Origin: Clostridiales bacterium VE202-21
GTDB taxonomy: Bacteria > Bacillota > Clostridia > Lachnospirales > Lachnospiraceae
Length of the DNA stretch: 46,923 nt
Direction: 5' to 3'
Assembly (NCBI GenBank): GCA_000509105.1
Contig: BAIF02000014.1
Coordinates: 1 to 46,923 of the forward strand
Shown: positions 27,624-35,127 of the stretch, in pieces
Layout: each line of letters starts with the position of its first letter
Position numbering within the stretch: the stretch's first letter is position 1
Program-made: the position numbers and the translations under genes
The notes under the pieces: model-generated
The model's database searches: none
Seen by the model: the letters and a program-made list of their open reading frames with translations, nothing else
Told to the model about the DNA's origin: nothing

Positions 27624-28619
27624 ATGCAGGACTACCGGAAAATAGAACGGGGCGCTATGATTGTCATAAAAGACTGGCTGCGCCTGAAACCATGGGAAAA
27701 ACTAATGATTGTGACAAGCGAAAACCATCTGGAAGAGGCAAAAGTGCTGAGGCACTGTGCCCACAAACGGGCAAAGTCTGTAGATCTGATGGTGGTGGAA
27801 AGACGGGGGAAGCATGTAGGCGTATTTTTTGACCGCCACGAAAATGTATTTGATGGTTACCGGGCCGTAATCGGAGCTACAGACTATTCTCTTGTTACCA
27901 CAAAGGCGGCTAAAAGGGCGATAAACAGGGGGAGCAAGTTCCTGTCCCTGCCTTTGGCCACCAATAACGAAAAATCAATGCTCTCATACCGTTTTATGGG
28001 GATGGACACAAAGAAGAGCAAAATGATGGCAGGTATTATCATGAAATATCTGAACTCCTCCTCTGTGATCCAGGTAAAGACGAAGAGGGGGACAGACCTA
28101 AAGCTGTATAAGAGAAACAGAACCGCGGGGTTTTTTAATGGAGTGGTGCGGGACGGCAAAGGATTTTCATCCGCCAGCATTGAAGTGTATGTTCCGATTG
28201 AAGAGACAAAGACGGAAGGGGTCATGATAGCGGATGGCTCACTGGGGTATATCGGAAGAGTGGAAGAGCCATTTAAGATATGTATAAAAGAGGGGCGCAT
28301 CCAGGAGATGGAAATGAATTCCAGCGGACAGAAGCTGAAAGCATATATGGAGGAATTTAAAGACCCCGGAATTTATGTGGCGTCGGAATTGGGAATTGGC
28401 CTGAACTCCTATGCAAAGTGCAGGGGAAAATGTTATATTGAAGATGAGTCTGCCTATGGAACATTTCACATCGGTGTGGGGCGGAACATTGCCCTGGGCG
28501 GGGTACATGAGGCGAACGGGCATTTTGACCTGGTCGCGCATAAACCGGATATCTATGCGGACAACCGGATGATCATGGAACGGGGAAAGATCATTATACC
28601 GGAACCGCATATACTATAA
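27624..28619 (+). CDS. M29-aminopeptidase-like metalloprotein
   Basis: This 331-residue protein resembles the leucyl aminopeptidase (M29)/NicX-like family. It has an N-terminal alpha/beta half ([31 protein letters not shown]) and a C-terminal metal-site region ([43 protein letters not shown]). Candidate ligands are Glu in ELGIG, Glu in EDESAYG, His in TFHIGVG and His/Asp in HFDLV. ATG 27624 has an AGGAAGGAAA site, so the upstream start at 27600 is rejected. Between the transporter and pcp it may act on pyroglutamyl peptides or 5-oxoproline; the reaction is unproven. Confidence 0.75.
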   Translation: MQDYRKIERGAMIVIKDWLRLKPWEKLMIVTSENHLEEAKVLRHCAHKRAKSVDLMVVERRGKHVGVFFDRHENVFDGYRAVIGATDYSLVTTKAAKRAINRGSKFLSLPLATNNEKSMLSYRFMGMDTKKSKMMAGIIMKYLNSSSVIQVKTKRGTDLKLYKRNRTAGFFNGVVRDGKGFSSASIEVYVPIEETKTEGVMIADGSLGYIGRVEEPFKICIKEGRIQEMEMNSSGQKLKAYMEEFKDPGIYVASELGIGLNSYAKCRGKCYIEDESAYGTFHIGVGRNIALGGVHEANGHFDLVAHKPDIYADNRMIMERGKIIIPEPHIL

Positions 28620-28644
28620 AATTCCAAATAGAAGGAGGAAAGAT

Positions 28645-29289
28645 ATGAGAGTATTAATTACAGGATTTGACCCTTTCGGAGGGGCAAGCATCAATCCGGC
28701 CTATGAAGCCATAAAACTACTGCCGGATATCATTCGGGGCGCGGAAATAATTAAGATGGAAATCCCAACAGTTTTTTACAGGGAAGGTGAAATACTGGAG
28801 GAGGGAATCCGCAGGCACAGGCCCGATGCCGTAATCTGCATCGGACAAGCCGGAGGACGTTCCGGAATTTCTGTAGAGAAGGTGGCCATTAATCTGATCG
28901 AAGCCAGAATTCCGGACAATGACGGGCGGCAGCCTTTTGATGTGCCTGTCTGTGAAGATGGGGAGAACGCGTATTTTGCAACGGTTCCGGTGAAGGCGAT
29001 GGTGGAGCGCATCCGGGGCAGAGGGATACCGGCAAAAATATCATATACAGCGGGAACCTATGTATGTAATGACGTAATGTACCGCCTGCTGTATATGATA
29101 GATAAGAAATATCCGGAGATCAGGGGAGGATTTATACACGTGCCATTTCTGCCGGAGCAGGTAACTGACCTGCCGGATGGGACGCCTAGCATGTCGGCTG
29201 AAACGATTGCCCGGGCCATTGAGGGGGCGGTGGAAGCAGTGGTGGAGAACCGGGAAGATGTCAAGACGATTATGGGGGAAACGCATTAA
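28645..29289 (+). CDS. pcp: Pyrrolidone-carboxylate peptidase
   Basis: This 214-residue cysteine peptidase (family C15) removes N-terminal pyroglutamate from peptides, giving 5-oxoproline. The catalytic triad is intact: Glu79 ([10 protein letters not shown]), Cys141 (TYVCNDVMY) and His165 (GFIHVPFLP). Length and spacing match the family. AAGGAGG lies before the ATG. It ends the DUF969-DUF979-M29-like operon, so peptide cleavage and 5-oxoproline transport are linked. Confidence 0.95.
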   Translation: MRVLITGFDPFGGASINPAYEAIKLLPDIIRGAEIIKMEIPTVFYREGEILEEGIRRHRPDAVICIGQAGGRSGISVEKVAINLIEARIPDNDGRQPFDVPVCEDGENAYFATVPVKAMVERIRGRGIPAKISYTAGTYVCNDVMYRLLYMIDKKYPEIRGGFIHVPFLPEQVTDLPDGTPSMSAETIARAIEGAVEAVVENREDVKTIMGETH

Positions 29290-29400
29290 AGTTAAAAAAC
29301 ACTTTTAAGTATTGGGAGAAGGGGGATAAGAACAAGTGGACAAGCCTGCCTCAACTTCCCAACCTCTTACGCATGAGGGGCATGCACACTTTGGCTATGT

Positions 29401-29850
29401 TCATAGGCGAGCCTCAGACAGCGGAAAGCTGATATGAAAGGCCGTACCCTCCCCAGTCTGTGATTCAACGGATATAGTTCCCCCATATTCTTCTATGCTG
29501 ATCTTTGTAAAATAAAGCCCAAGCCCGCGCAGCCCGGGATTTCTTTTCGTACTGAATTCATAATTGAAGATCAGGGGAAGGTGAACCGGGTCAATTCCTT
29601 CTCCGCTGTCTTTGAACGTAATCTCTGCCGAATCCTTCGTATATGCGGCAGAGAGTGTCATAGATCCCTCCATAGGCGTATGTTCGGTGGCATTCATAAC
29701 CAGATTCTCAAAAGCCCGGAACAGATTTACCCTGTGGCAGTATATAGTGCATGTCTGCGGGGGCAGTTTAAGATGGTAGTAGATGCCGTTTGCATCGGCG
29801 TAAGGCAGGGGTTCTGTGTACACATACCGGAGAAATTCACTGCAGTCCAG
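29401..29850 (-). pseudogene. Histidine kinase fragment (ATPase domain only)
   Basis: The minus-strand frame (open from 29907) encodes only the C-terminal catalytic ATPase domain of a sensor kinase: N box LVMNATEHT, G1 box KDSGEGID, and G2-type RGLGLYFTKIS followed by the usual GGTISVESQTGEGTAF end. The sensor, membrane and phospho-acceptor His parts are missing, and no ribosome binding site precedes the frame. Kinase-like sequence stops near 29850, where a plus-strand Pro/Asp-rich frame begins. It is a remnant, not a functional kinase. Confidence 0.8.
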
Positions 29851-29852
29851 AA

Positions 29853-30100
29853 GGTCAGCAGAACCTGATCTGCCTGATGCGAATGATCCAGATACTGCCC
29901 CGGACATAGAAAGCCCGGATGTACAGCCTCCCGTTCCTGACCAGGAAGATCCGGATGCGGAGAACGGTCAGGCAGGCGGAACACCATCCGTCAAACCACC
30001 GTCTGATGGACAGGGAGGGCCAAATTGGGGAGAGGGTGACAACCAGGAAGAAGCCTCTGACAAGGCATCTTGCAGGTGCAGAAAGTTTGTAGTATATTGA
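29853..30100 (+). pseudogene. C-terminal remnant of a Pro/Asp-rich secreted protein
   Basis: From about 29853 the plus strand reads a strongly biased, acidic, Pro-rich segment (DLPDANDPDTAPDIESP, then PPVPDQEDPDAENGQAGG) ending at a stop at 30098-30100. Such tails are typical of exported cell-wall proteins such as class A penicillin-binding proteins. No start or ribosome site exists; its upstream part would run into antisense kinase sequence. It is best read as the 3' end of a gene whose 5' part was deleted. The parent family is inferred only from composition. Confidence 0.5.
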
Positions 30101-30139
30101 TACATTGAGGAGCATACTACAAGCTTCCCTGCACCTGTA
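30071..30139. terminator. Large hairpin
   Basis: Arms of about 25 bases (TGCAGGTGCAG...GTTTGTAGTAT and ATACTACAAGC...CTGCACCTGTA) pair with a few mismatches around an 18-base loop. It probably terminated the Pro/Asp-rich gene and may also serve the convergent repeat-protein gene at 30166. Confidence 0.6.
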
Positions 30140-30165
30140 TAGTGTTTCTGAAGCCTTTTATGGGT

Positions 30166-31164
30166 TTAATAGCATTTCTTGCATGGCGTAAATCCCATGC
30201 TTTCTGCTTCAGATACTGTTACCTGCTGTGGATTATTCATGCCACTGCACGACGGATTACTGTGATATTTACTTCCGCTTTGTGGAATCCATACCATTTG
30301 TTCTTGTGGGACTTGATTTGCCTGCGAAGATTCTTGAGCGGCAGCTTCCTCTGCTATCCGTTCCTCTTCAGCTTTTTGGGCGGCAGCCTCTGCTGCTATT
30401 CGTTCCTCCTCTGCCTTTTTAGCAGCTTCTTCTTCAGCTTTCTTAGCGGCTTCTTCCTTAGCCTTTTTAGCAGCCTCCTCTTCAGCTTTCTTAGCGGCTT
30501 CCTCTTCTGCCTTTTTAGCAGCCTCCGTCTCAGCTTTTTCTTGAGCTTCTTTTACCGCAAGTGCATCCTTGTCCTCTACAGTAATAGTTATGGTATTGCT
30601 TTTTATATCACCACATAGCACGTACATAGTGTAACTTCCAGATTCCTCAGTGGTAAATAGTAGGTTATCGCCATCCTTTTTTAATTCCCCACCAGAAGTT
30701 TCGCATTCAATGTCTTTTAGATCAGCATTGGAGGGAGTGGTCTTAACATCTACGGGAATTGCTGTGTTTATATCGTACCTATTATTTTCATCTGCTGAGA
30801 GAACAATAGTTTCTAATTTATTATCCCTTGTAAACAGAGTGCAAATGCCACCGAGTACAAATAATACAATAAAGACTGTTAAACATCCTCTCCCTTTCTT
30901 TTTCTTTGGCTCTTCAGGGAGCAGACTTTCTTTCTTCTTAATAAAACGGATATTATAGATTTTTTTACTGGAATCTTTTGGGGAAGAGGTCTTTCTTTTA
31001 GATACCCTGCTTCCAGGAAGGCCAATGACTGGAGTCCGTTTTCCTTTAGATTTACCCTTGTAATGCACACCTTTCGTTCTATCAGTTCTGGTTTTGCTAT
31101 TTTTGTAAGAATCGATTTTTACATCAGGAGCGGTTTTTTTACTTTTCCGAAATGCGAGTCCCAT
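30166..31164 (-). CDS. Membrane-anchored protein with AAKKAEEE repeats and a C-terminal Cys/His motif
   Basis: This 332-residue protein was not recognised as a named family. The start at 31164 has GGGGGAG 8 bases upstream; a longer frame from 31272 lacks one. The order is a Lys-rich cytoplasmic N-terminus (1-93), one membrane helix (CLTVFIVLFVLGGICTLF, about 94-111), an extracellular Ig-like/Big-type beta segment (about 115-198), five AAKKAEEE octapeptides (215-254) forming a charged helix or stalk, and a C-terminal module with KYHSNPSCSGM and FTPCKKCY, whose His and three Cys could bind metal. The same C-terminal module ends various exported nuclease- or binding-type proteins. It is likely a surface protein. 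Confidence 0.75.
   Translation of the reverse strand: MGLAFRKSKKTAPDVKIDSYKNSKTRTDRTKGVHYKGKSKGKRTPVIGLPGSRVSKRKTSSPKDSSKKIYNIRFIKKKESLLPEEPKKKKGRGCLTVFIVLFVLGGICTLFTRDNKLETIVLSADENNRYDINTAIPVDVKTTPSNADLKDIECETSGGELKKDGDNLLFTTEESGSYTMYVLCGDIKSNTITITVEDKDALAVKEAQEKAETEAAKKAEEEAAKKAEEEAAKKAKEEAAKKAEEEAAKKAEEERIAAEAAAQKAEEERIAEEAAAQESSQANQVPQEQMVWIPQSGSKYHSNPSCSGMNNPQQVTVSEAESMGFTPCKKCY
30403..30522 (-). repeat. Five 24-bp coding repeats (AAKKAEEE)
   Basis: Five tandem units encode the octapeptide AAKKAEEE (one unit has KEE in place of EEE) inside the membrane-anchored protein. Repeat-number change by slippage would keep frame and alter the stalk length. Confidence 0.8.
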
Positions 31165-31528
31165 TTGCGTAACTCCCCCTTTTCCTTTGTATTTATTAGG
31201 ATATATACTACATAATATATGAAGCCTCCAGGCGTGATAATTGTTACTGTCTATGCAAGATAAGTGATACAATCAATATAGTTTTTTAATTTACGCGACT
31301 TATTTTATACTTGCGTCTTACATTAAACTACTTCTATTATATACGATTATATGGTAAATGGAAATAATAGTATTGGGGAGTCCAAGTAACTAATGTGAAA
31401 ATCTGTAAGCATTCTAAGAAGCTTCGTTATAGTTAACACGTTTATCGAAATTATATTTGTATAGAATTACTACATTATAAACTGCAAAAATTTTACTCAA
31501 TTATTCATTTAAGCCCGATAACTGAAAA
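31165..31528. other. AT-rich intergenic region
   Basis: This is the divergent region between the repeat-protein gene and the nitrilase. It is AT-rich with several TATA-like words. No gene, RNA or clear promoter for the minus-strand gene could be fixed. Confidence 0.4.
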
Positions 31529-31556
31529 TTGATTTTCTTTTTCTTTTTTGTATGAT
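31529..31556 (+). promoter_or_regulatory. Nitrilase promoter with TTGTATGAT motif
   Basis: TTGATT (31529-31534), 16 bases, TATGAT (31551-31556). The -10 lies inside TTGTATGAT (31548-31556), the word shared with the gntR, dapA1 and dapA2 promoters. An inverted partner TATCATA lies at 31585-31591. Confidence 0.45.
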
Positions 31557-31603
31557 AAACTTATATTATAAAAATACAACGGTGTATCATAGGAGGAAAA
31601 AAT

Positions 31604-32608
31604 ATGAAAGAGTATCCTAAGTTTAAGGCGGCAGCGGTACAGGCAGCGCCGGTACTGCTGAATCTGGAGGCAACGGTAAAGAAGACATGTGATTTTATCG
31701 ACGAGGCAGGTAAAAACGGAGCGAAACTTATTAATTTTCCGGAGGCTTGGATTCCTGGATACCCCTACTGGGTCTGGATGGACGGACCGGATTATGGGAT
31801 GAAGTATTTTGTTGAGTTTTATAATAATGCGGTGGAGATTCCCGGAAAGAGTGTCCAGGAGATTAGTGAGGCGGCTAAGAGAAATAAGATGTATGTTTGT
31901 GTTTCCGTAACGGAACGGGAGGGCGGCTCCTTGTATCTGACTCAGCTTTGGTTTAATCCGAATGGCGATCTTATAGGAAAGCATCGTAAGAATAAGGCTA
32001 CCAGCCAGGAAAAAACAATCTGGGGCGACGGGGACGGAAGCCTGATGCCGGTATTTCACACGGAGTATGGAAATATGGGCGGGCTGCAGTGCTGGGAGCA
32101 TTTTATTCCTTTGAATGTAGCGGCTATGGGCGGTCAGTACGAACAGATCCATTGTGGTTCCTGGCCCATTGCCATGTGGGATCCCAATAATATGTTTGCA
32201 ACCGAACAGACACATGCGGCAGCGACTTATTATGCGGTTACTAATCAGGTCTTTTATCTGCTTGCGTCTATGATCTGGACTGAGGATCAGGCCGACCGCA
32301 TCTGTGAGACAGATGCACACAGAGCAACGATGAAGCTGGGATACGGTATGACCAAGATTATAGCTCCGAACGGTACCGATATCGGGACACACCTGGAGCC
32401 GGATGAGGAAGGAATATGCTATGCGGATATTGATCTGGGCGCTTATATATCAGGACGTTATATCATAGATACCGCAGGGACGTATTCCACACCGGGCTAT
32501 CTGCGTATGACCCTCGATAAATCTGTACATAAGGCGGTAAATATTGTGGGGGATGTGGAACAGAAGGTGATACCTTATAACGAAATTCAGTTTGATGAAT
32601 TAAAGTAA
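31604..32608 (+). CDS. Nitrilase (carbon-nitrogen hydrolase)
   Basis: This 334-residue enzyme of the aliphatic/aryl-aceto-nitrilase branch converts a nitrile to a carboxylate and ammonia. The catalytic triad is present: Glu47 (NFPEAWIPGYP), Lys129 (GKHRKNKAT) and Cys163 (GGLQCWEHF). The WEH sequence after the Cys, the PGYPYW segment and the length are typical of true nitrilases rather than amidases. AGGAGG lies before the ATG. A strong terminator follows, so it is transcribed alone. Its natural nitrile is unknown; the shared promoter motif links it to the downstream lyase/transporter genes. Confidence 0.92.
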   Translation: MKEYPKFKAAAVQAAPVLLNLEATVKKTCDFIDEAGKNGAKLINFPEAWIPGYPYWVWMDGPDYGMKYFVEFYNNAVEIPGKSVQEISEAAKRNKMYVCVSVTEREGGSLYLTQLWFNPNGDLIGKHRKNKATSQEKTIWGDGDGSLMPVFHTEYGNMGGLQCWEHFIPLNVAAMGGQYEQIHCGSWPIAMWDPNNMFATEQTHAAATYYAVTNQVFYLLASMIWTEDQADRICETDAHRATMKLGYGMTKIIAPNGTDIGTHLEPDEEGICYADIDLGAYISGRYIIDTAGTYSTPGYLRMTLDKSVHKAVNIVGDVEQKVIPYNEIQFDELK

Positions 32609-32622
32609 TATAGTGATAATCA

Positions 32623-32662
32623 ATGCAGGATATTTTCAGAGCGGAAATATCCTGCATTTTAT
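32623..32662 (+). terminator. Nitrilase terminator
   Basis: A perfect 13-bp stem (ATGCAGGATATTT at 32623-32635, AAATATCCTGCAT at 32645-32657) with a 9-base loop is followed by TTTT. Confidence 0.9.
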
Positions 32663-32679
32663 ATAAATGGGGATTGCCT

Positions 32680-33016
32680 ATGAAGAAGCGGCTAAAAGAT
32701 TATTTTCCGCAGATCAGGACACGGGAGGAGGTGATGAACGATATACGAATCAGTCCTGTGTCAGCTTATCAGTTTGATCAGTGGAGGAGGAACTTCAGGA
32801 AGAATTCCTGGATTTCTGCACCGGAGCCAGGGGTGTTAAAATAACTTACGACTCTTTTTTTAGGAAATTATGAACCCTGAATTACATGAGGAATGTTTGG
32901 AAGGATTGTTATCCTTACTGCTCGAACAGAAAGTAAAGATTCATCAATTACTGCCTCATGAGTCAGCAAGAATTGCAGATGAATATGCTTCGGGAGTATG
33001 TTTTAATTCCACTTGA
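32680..33016 (+). pseudogene. Decayed Rpn-family (PD-(D/E)XK) transposase/nuclease
   Basis: Three frames in succession give pieces of one Rpn-family recombination-promoting nuclease: MKKRLKDYFPQIRTREEVMNDI from ATG 32680; then EEEFQ-type EELQEEFLDFCTGARGVK and TYDSFFRKL in a second frame ending at TGA 32870-32873; then MNPELHEECLEGLLSLLLEQ and KVKIHQLLPHESARIADEY in a third frame, ending at a stop at 33014-33016. At least two frameshifts (near 32770-32790 and 32862-32870) and loss of the catalytic C-terminal two thirds mark it as dead. These genes are very common in Lachnospiraceae and often decayed. Confidence 0.75.
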
Positions 33017-33046
33017 CATTTTTAGTTAGTCCCTCAGAAAAATAGG

Positions 33047-33076
33047 TTGCTTTTTTGAATACGGCGTCATACAATT
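33047..33076 (+). promoter_or_regulatory. gntR promoter overlapped by its presumed operator
   Basis: TTGCTT (33047-33052), 17 bases, TACAAT (33070-33075). The -10 overlaps the inverted motif AATTGTATGAC (minus strand, 33076-33066), a variant of the shared TTGTAYGAT word, suggesting autoregulation. Confidence 0.55.
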
Positions 33077-33114
33077 AGACAAAGGATACAGGTCAGGATC
33101 AGGAGGAGATGGGA

Positions 33115-33819
33115 ATGAAAGAAATACAGAGAATGTCTATAACAGACGCGGTAGTTGAGAATATTAAGGAGCTGATAGAGTCGCAGGCATATAAAGTAGG
33201 GGCAAAGCTTCCTACGGAGGCGCAGCTGTGTGAGGAACTGAAGGTCAGCAGGACAAGCGTCCGGGAAGCGTTTCGGGTACTTCAGGCATTGGGGTATGTA
33301 GAAAATAAGATGGGAAGAGGGGCGTTCGTAGCAGATTATAAGAAGGCGCGCAACGAAAAAGAACCCTGGTATGAGGTACAAAATGCCCAATTTCGTGATT
33401 TTATGGAGACTCGTATGGCAATTGAGACTTTATCAGTCAGGCTGGCGGTAGAACGCGCTGGAGAAAAGCAGTTTAAAGAACTAAAAGAAATCCACAAATT
33501 ATTTGTACAGGCAAACGAAAGCCGGGATATGGTAAGAATGATTATGCTTGATGAATTGTTCCATACGAAGATTATTGCATGTACGGGTAACCCACTGCTT
33601 ATTAATATTAATAAACAGCTCCTAGAAAAGTTTAGAATTTACAGAGGAGACTCATTTACCGATAAAACGGTTTATAAAAATGCTGTAGAGCCGCATGAGA
33701 GGATATTGTTCTGCTTTGAAACTAAAAATGCAGCATTAGCCGTAGAAGAGATGAGGAAACATCTGGAAATTACAGAAAGGGATATGGGACTTATACACAG
33801 CAGAAAGAAAGAGGATTAA
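33115..33819 (+). CDS. GntR-family regulator, FCD (FadR) subfamily
   Basis: This protein of about 234 residues has an N-terminal winged helix (TDAVVENIKELIESQAYKVGAKLPTEAQLCEEL, then SRTSVREAFRVLQALGYVE) and an all-helical FCD effector domain with metal-ligand-type residues in DELFHTKI, EPHERIL and MRKHLEIT. ATG 33115 is chosen because AGGAGG is 8 bases away; ATG 33109 is too close to it. FCD regulators usually respond to organic or sugar acids. It most likely controls the adjacent lyase/transporter genes and perhaps the nitrilase. Confidence 0.92.
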   Translation: MKEIQRMSITDAVVENIKELIESQAYKVGAKLPTEAQLCEELKVSRTSVREAFRVLQALGYVENKMGRGAFVADYKKARNEKEPWYEVQNAQFRDFMETRMAIETLSVRLAVERAGEKQFKELKEIHKLFVQANESRDMVRMIMLDELFHTKIIACTGNPLLININKQLLEKFRIYRGDSFTDKTVYKNAVEPHERILFCFETKNAALAVEEMRKHLEITERDMGLIHSRKKED

Positions 33820-33849
33820 TCTTAGCGGACATGTTTTTAAAGAAAATGC

Positions 33850-33907
33850 TTGACTTATGCAGGTATTATGGTATGATGAAAACACGGATGTATGATTGTA
33901 TGATGTC
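33850..33907 (+). promoter_or_regulatory. dapA1 promoter and operator
   Basis: TTGACT (33850-33855), 16 bases, TATGAT (33872-33877). Just downstream lie GATGTATGATT and then ATTGTATGATGTC (33895-33907), placed over the transcribed start, where a repressor would block transcription. Confidence 0.6.
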
Positions 33908-34022
33908 ACATTAAAAAACAAAAAGTTGTATAGGAAATATTTTGTGAAGCGTAGTTTGTCATATAGAGCATGACGGCGGCTTTACACAGATACGCAATGG
34001 CGTATTTGAACAGGAGGCAGGT

Positions 34023-34904
34023 ATGAAAGAAATAAAAGGAATTATTCCTCCCGTTATTACTCCATTCAAACATAATGGCAGTATTGATGAGACGCTGGCA
34101 GCAAAAGAAATGAAATACACTGTCAGTGCCGGTGTCCACGGGATCAGCATAGGTGGAAGTACGGGGGAAGGCCCTGTATTAAGAGATGAAGAACTAAAAT
34201 TACTGGTTACGATTGCAAGAGAGCAGGCAGGCCCGGAGCTTCCGGTGGTGTGCGGCGTTATGAGGACATGTACGCGGGATGCTGTAGCGGCTGGTCTTGC
34301 GGCAAAGGAAGCCGGGGCGGATGCTGTAATGGTTACTCCCACGGCGTATAATGTCTTAGTTCCGGACGAAGAAGGTATGTTTGACTTTTATCATACCATA
34401 TCAAAGGAAGTACAGCTTCCGGTTATTATTTATAATGTGATTCCCCAAAATACGATTACACCGTGTTTGTTTAAGCGCTTGTTGGACGAGACGGAATATG
34501 TAAGGGGGATTAAGCAAAGTGTGGGGAGTGTTCCGGCATTATATGCCATGCGGATGATGTGCAAAGACAGAGGCATGATTTACGCTGCCACGGATGATAT
34601 GCTGTATACCTGCTATGATCTTGGAGCTGACGGGGCTATATCGGCAATATTGGCAGTATTTCCGGAACTGTGCGTGGAAATGTGGGACTCTTATCAGAGT
34701 GGCAGACATGCGCGTTCCAAAGAAATTCAGGATCAACTCTATGAATGCTGGCAGAGCATTGCAGGCAATCAGTTTCCAATCCGCCTGAAATATGCTCTCC
34801 AGGTGATGGGACGCGATCCGGGTGCATGCAGAAGCCCTATTGTGCATTTAGATGCAGGCGAAAAAAAGAGAATAGAGTTAGCATTTGAGAAGATATGTAA
34901 GTAA
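34023..34904 (+). CDS. DapA-family aldolase/lyase 1
   Basis: This 293-residue TIM-barrel Schiff-base enzyme of the dihydrodipicolinate synthase/N-acetylneuraminate lyase superfamily has the Schiff-base Lys164 (RGIKQS), Tyr137 (IIYNVIP) and the substrate-carboxylate loop GGSTGEGP at 44-51. Such enzymes cleave or form 2-keto acids. True DapA is usually near other lysine genes; here it stands in a catabolic setting, so a lyase for a keto-deoxy sugar acid or hydroxy-keto acid is more likely. It has its own promoter and terminator. AGGAGG precedes the ATG. Confidence 0.88.
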   Translation: MKEIKGIIPPVITPFKHNGSIDETLAAKEMKYTVSAGVHGISIGGSTGEGPVLRDEELKLLVTIAREQAGPELPVVCGVMRTCTRDAVAAGLAAKEAGADAVMVTPTAYNVLVPDEEGMFDFYHTISKEVQLPVIIYNVIPQNTITPCLFKRLLDETEYVRGIKQSVGSVPALYAMRMMCKDRGMIYAATDDMLYTCYDLGADGAISAILAVFPELCVEMWDSYQSGRHARSKEIQDQLYECWQSIAGNQFPIRLKYALQVMGRDPGACRSPIVHLDAGEKKRIELAFEKICK

Positions 34905-34910
34905 TAATGC

Positions 34911-34950
34911 AGAAAGCTGAGGTCTGGTCATGACTTTAGCTTTCTTTTTT
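34911..34950 (+). terminator. dapA1 terminator
   Basis: AGAAAGCTGAGGTC and GACTTTAGCTTTCT pair around a 7-base loop, followed by TTTTTT. Confidence 0.88.
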
Positions 34951-34987
34951 TATACCATAAAAATTCTTACTAGTTATTTTTGACAGA

Positions 34988-35022
34988 AAACAACCAAAAA
35001 TTGTGCGAAACAACCAAAAATT
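34988..35022. repeat. Direct repeat upstream of the dapA2 promoter
   Basis: The 15-base word AAACAACCAAAAATT occurs at 34988-35002 and again at 35008-35022, spaced 20 bases (about two helix turns), ending 20 bases before the -35. The layout fits a tandem activator site. Confidence 0.6.
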
Positions 35023-35042
35023 AATAACATGTAAAGAATGTG

Positions 35043-35105
35043 TTGACAAAATTATACAAAGGCATTATATTGATTTTAGACATCGTACAATAGTATATCG
35101 TACAA
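35043..35105 (+). promoter_or_regulatory. dapA2-operon promoter with two operator copies
   Basis: TTGACA (35043-35048), 17 bases, TATATT (35066-35071) is a near-consensus promoter. Directly downstream ATCGTACAA occurs twice (35082-35090 and 35097-35105), the inverted form of TTGTAYGAT, 15 bases apart. Confidence 0.7.
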
Positions 35106-35127
35106 AATGATAATGGAGGATAGGAAA

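Noticed and set aside
30403..30522. CRISPR-like array from regular 24-base spacing
   Set aside because: The repeat is a coding AAKKAEEE tandem within one open frame, with no unique spacers.
31505..32392. Long minus-strand frame of 295 codons opposite the nitrilase
   Set aside because: It is antisense to a well-supported nitrilase with an intact catalytic triad; the encoded product has shadow-like composition and no ribosome site.
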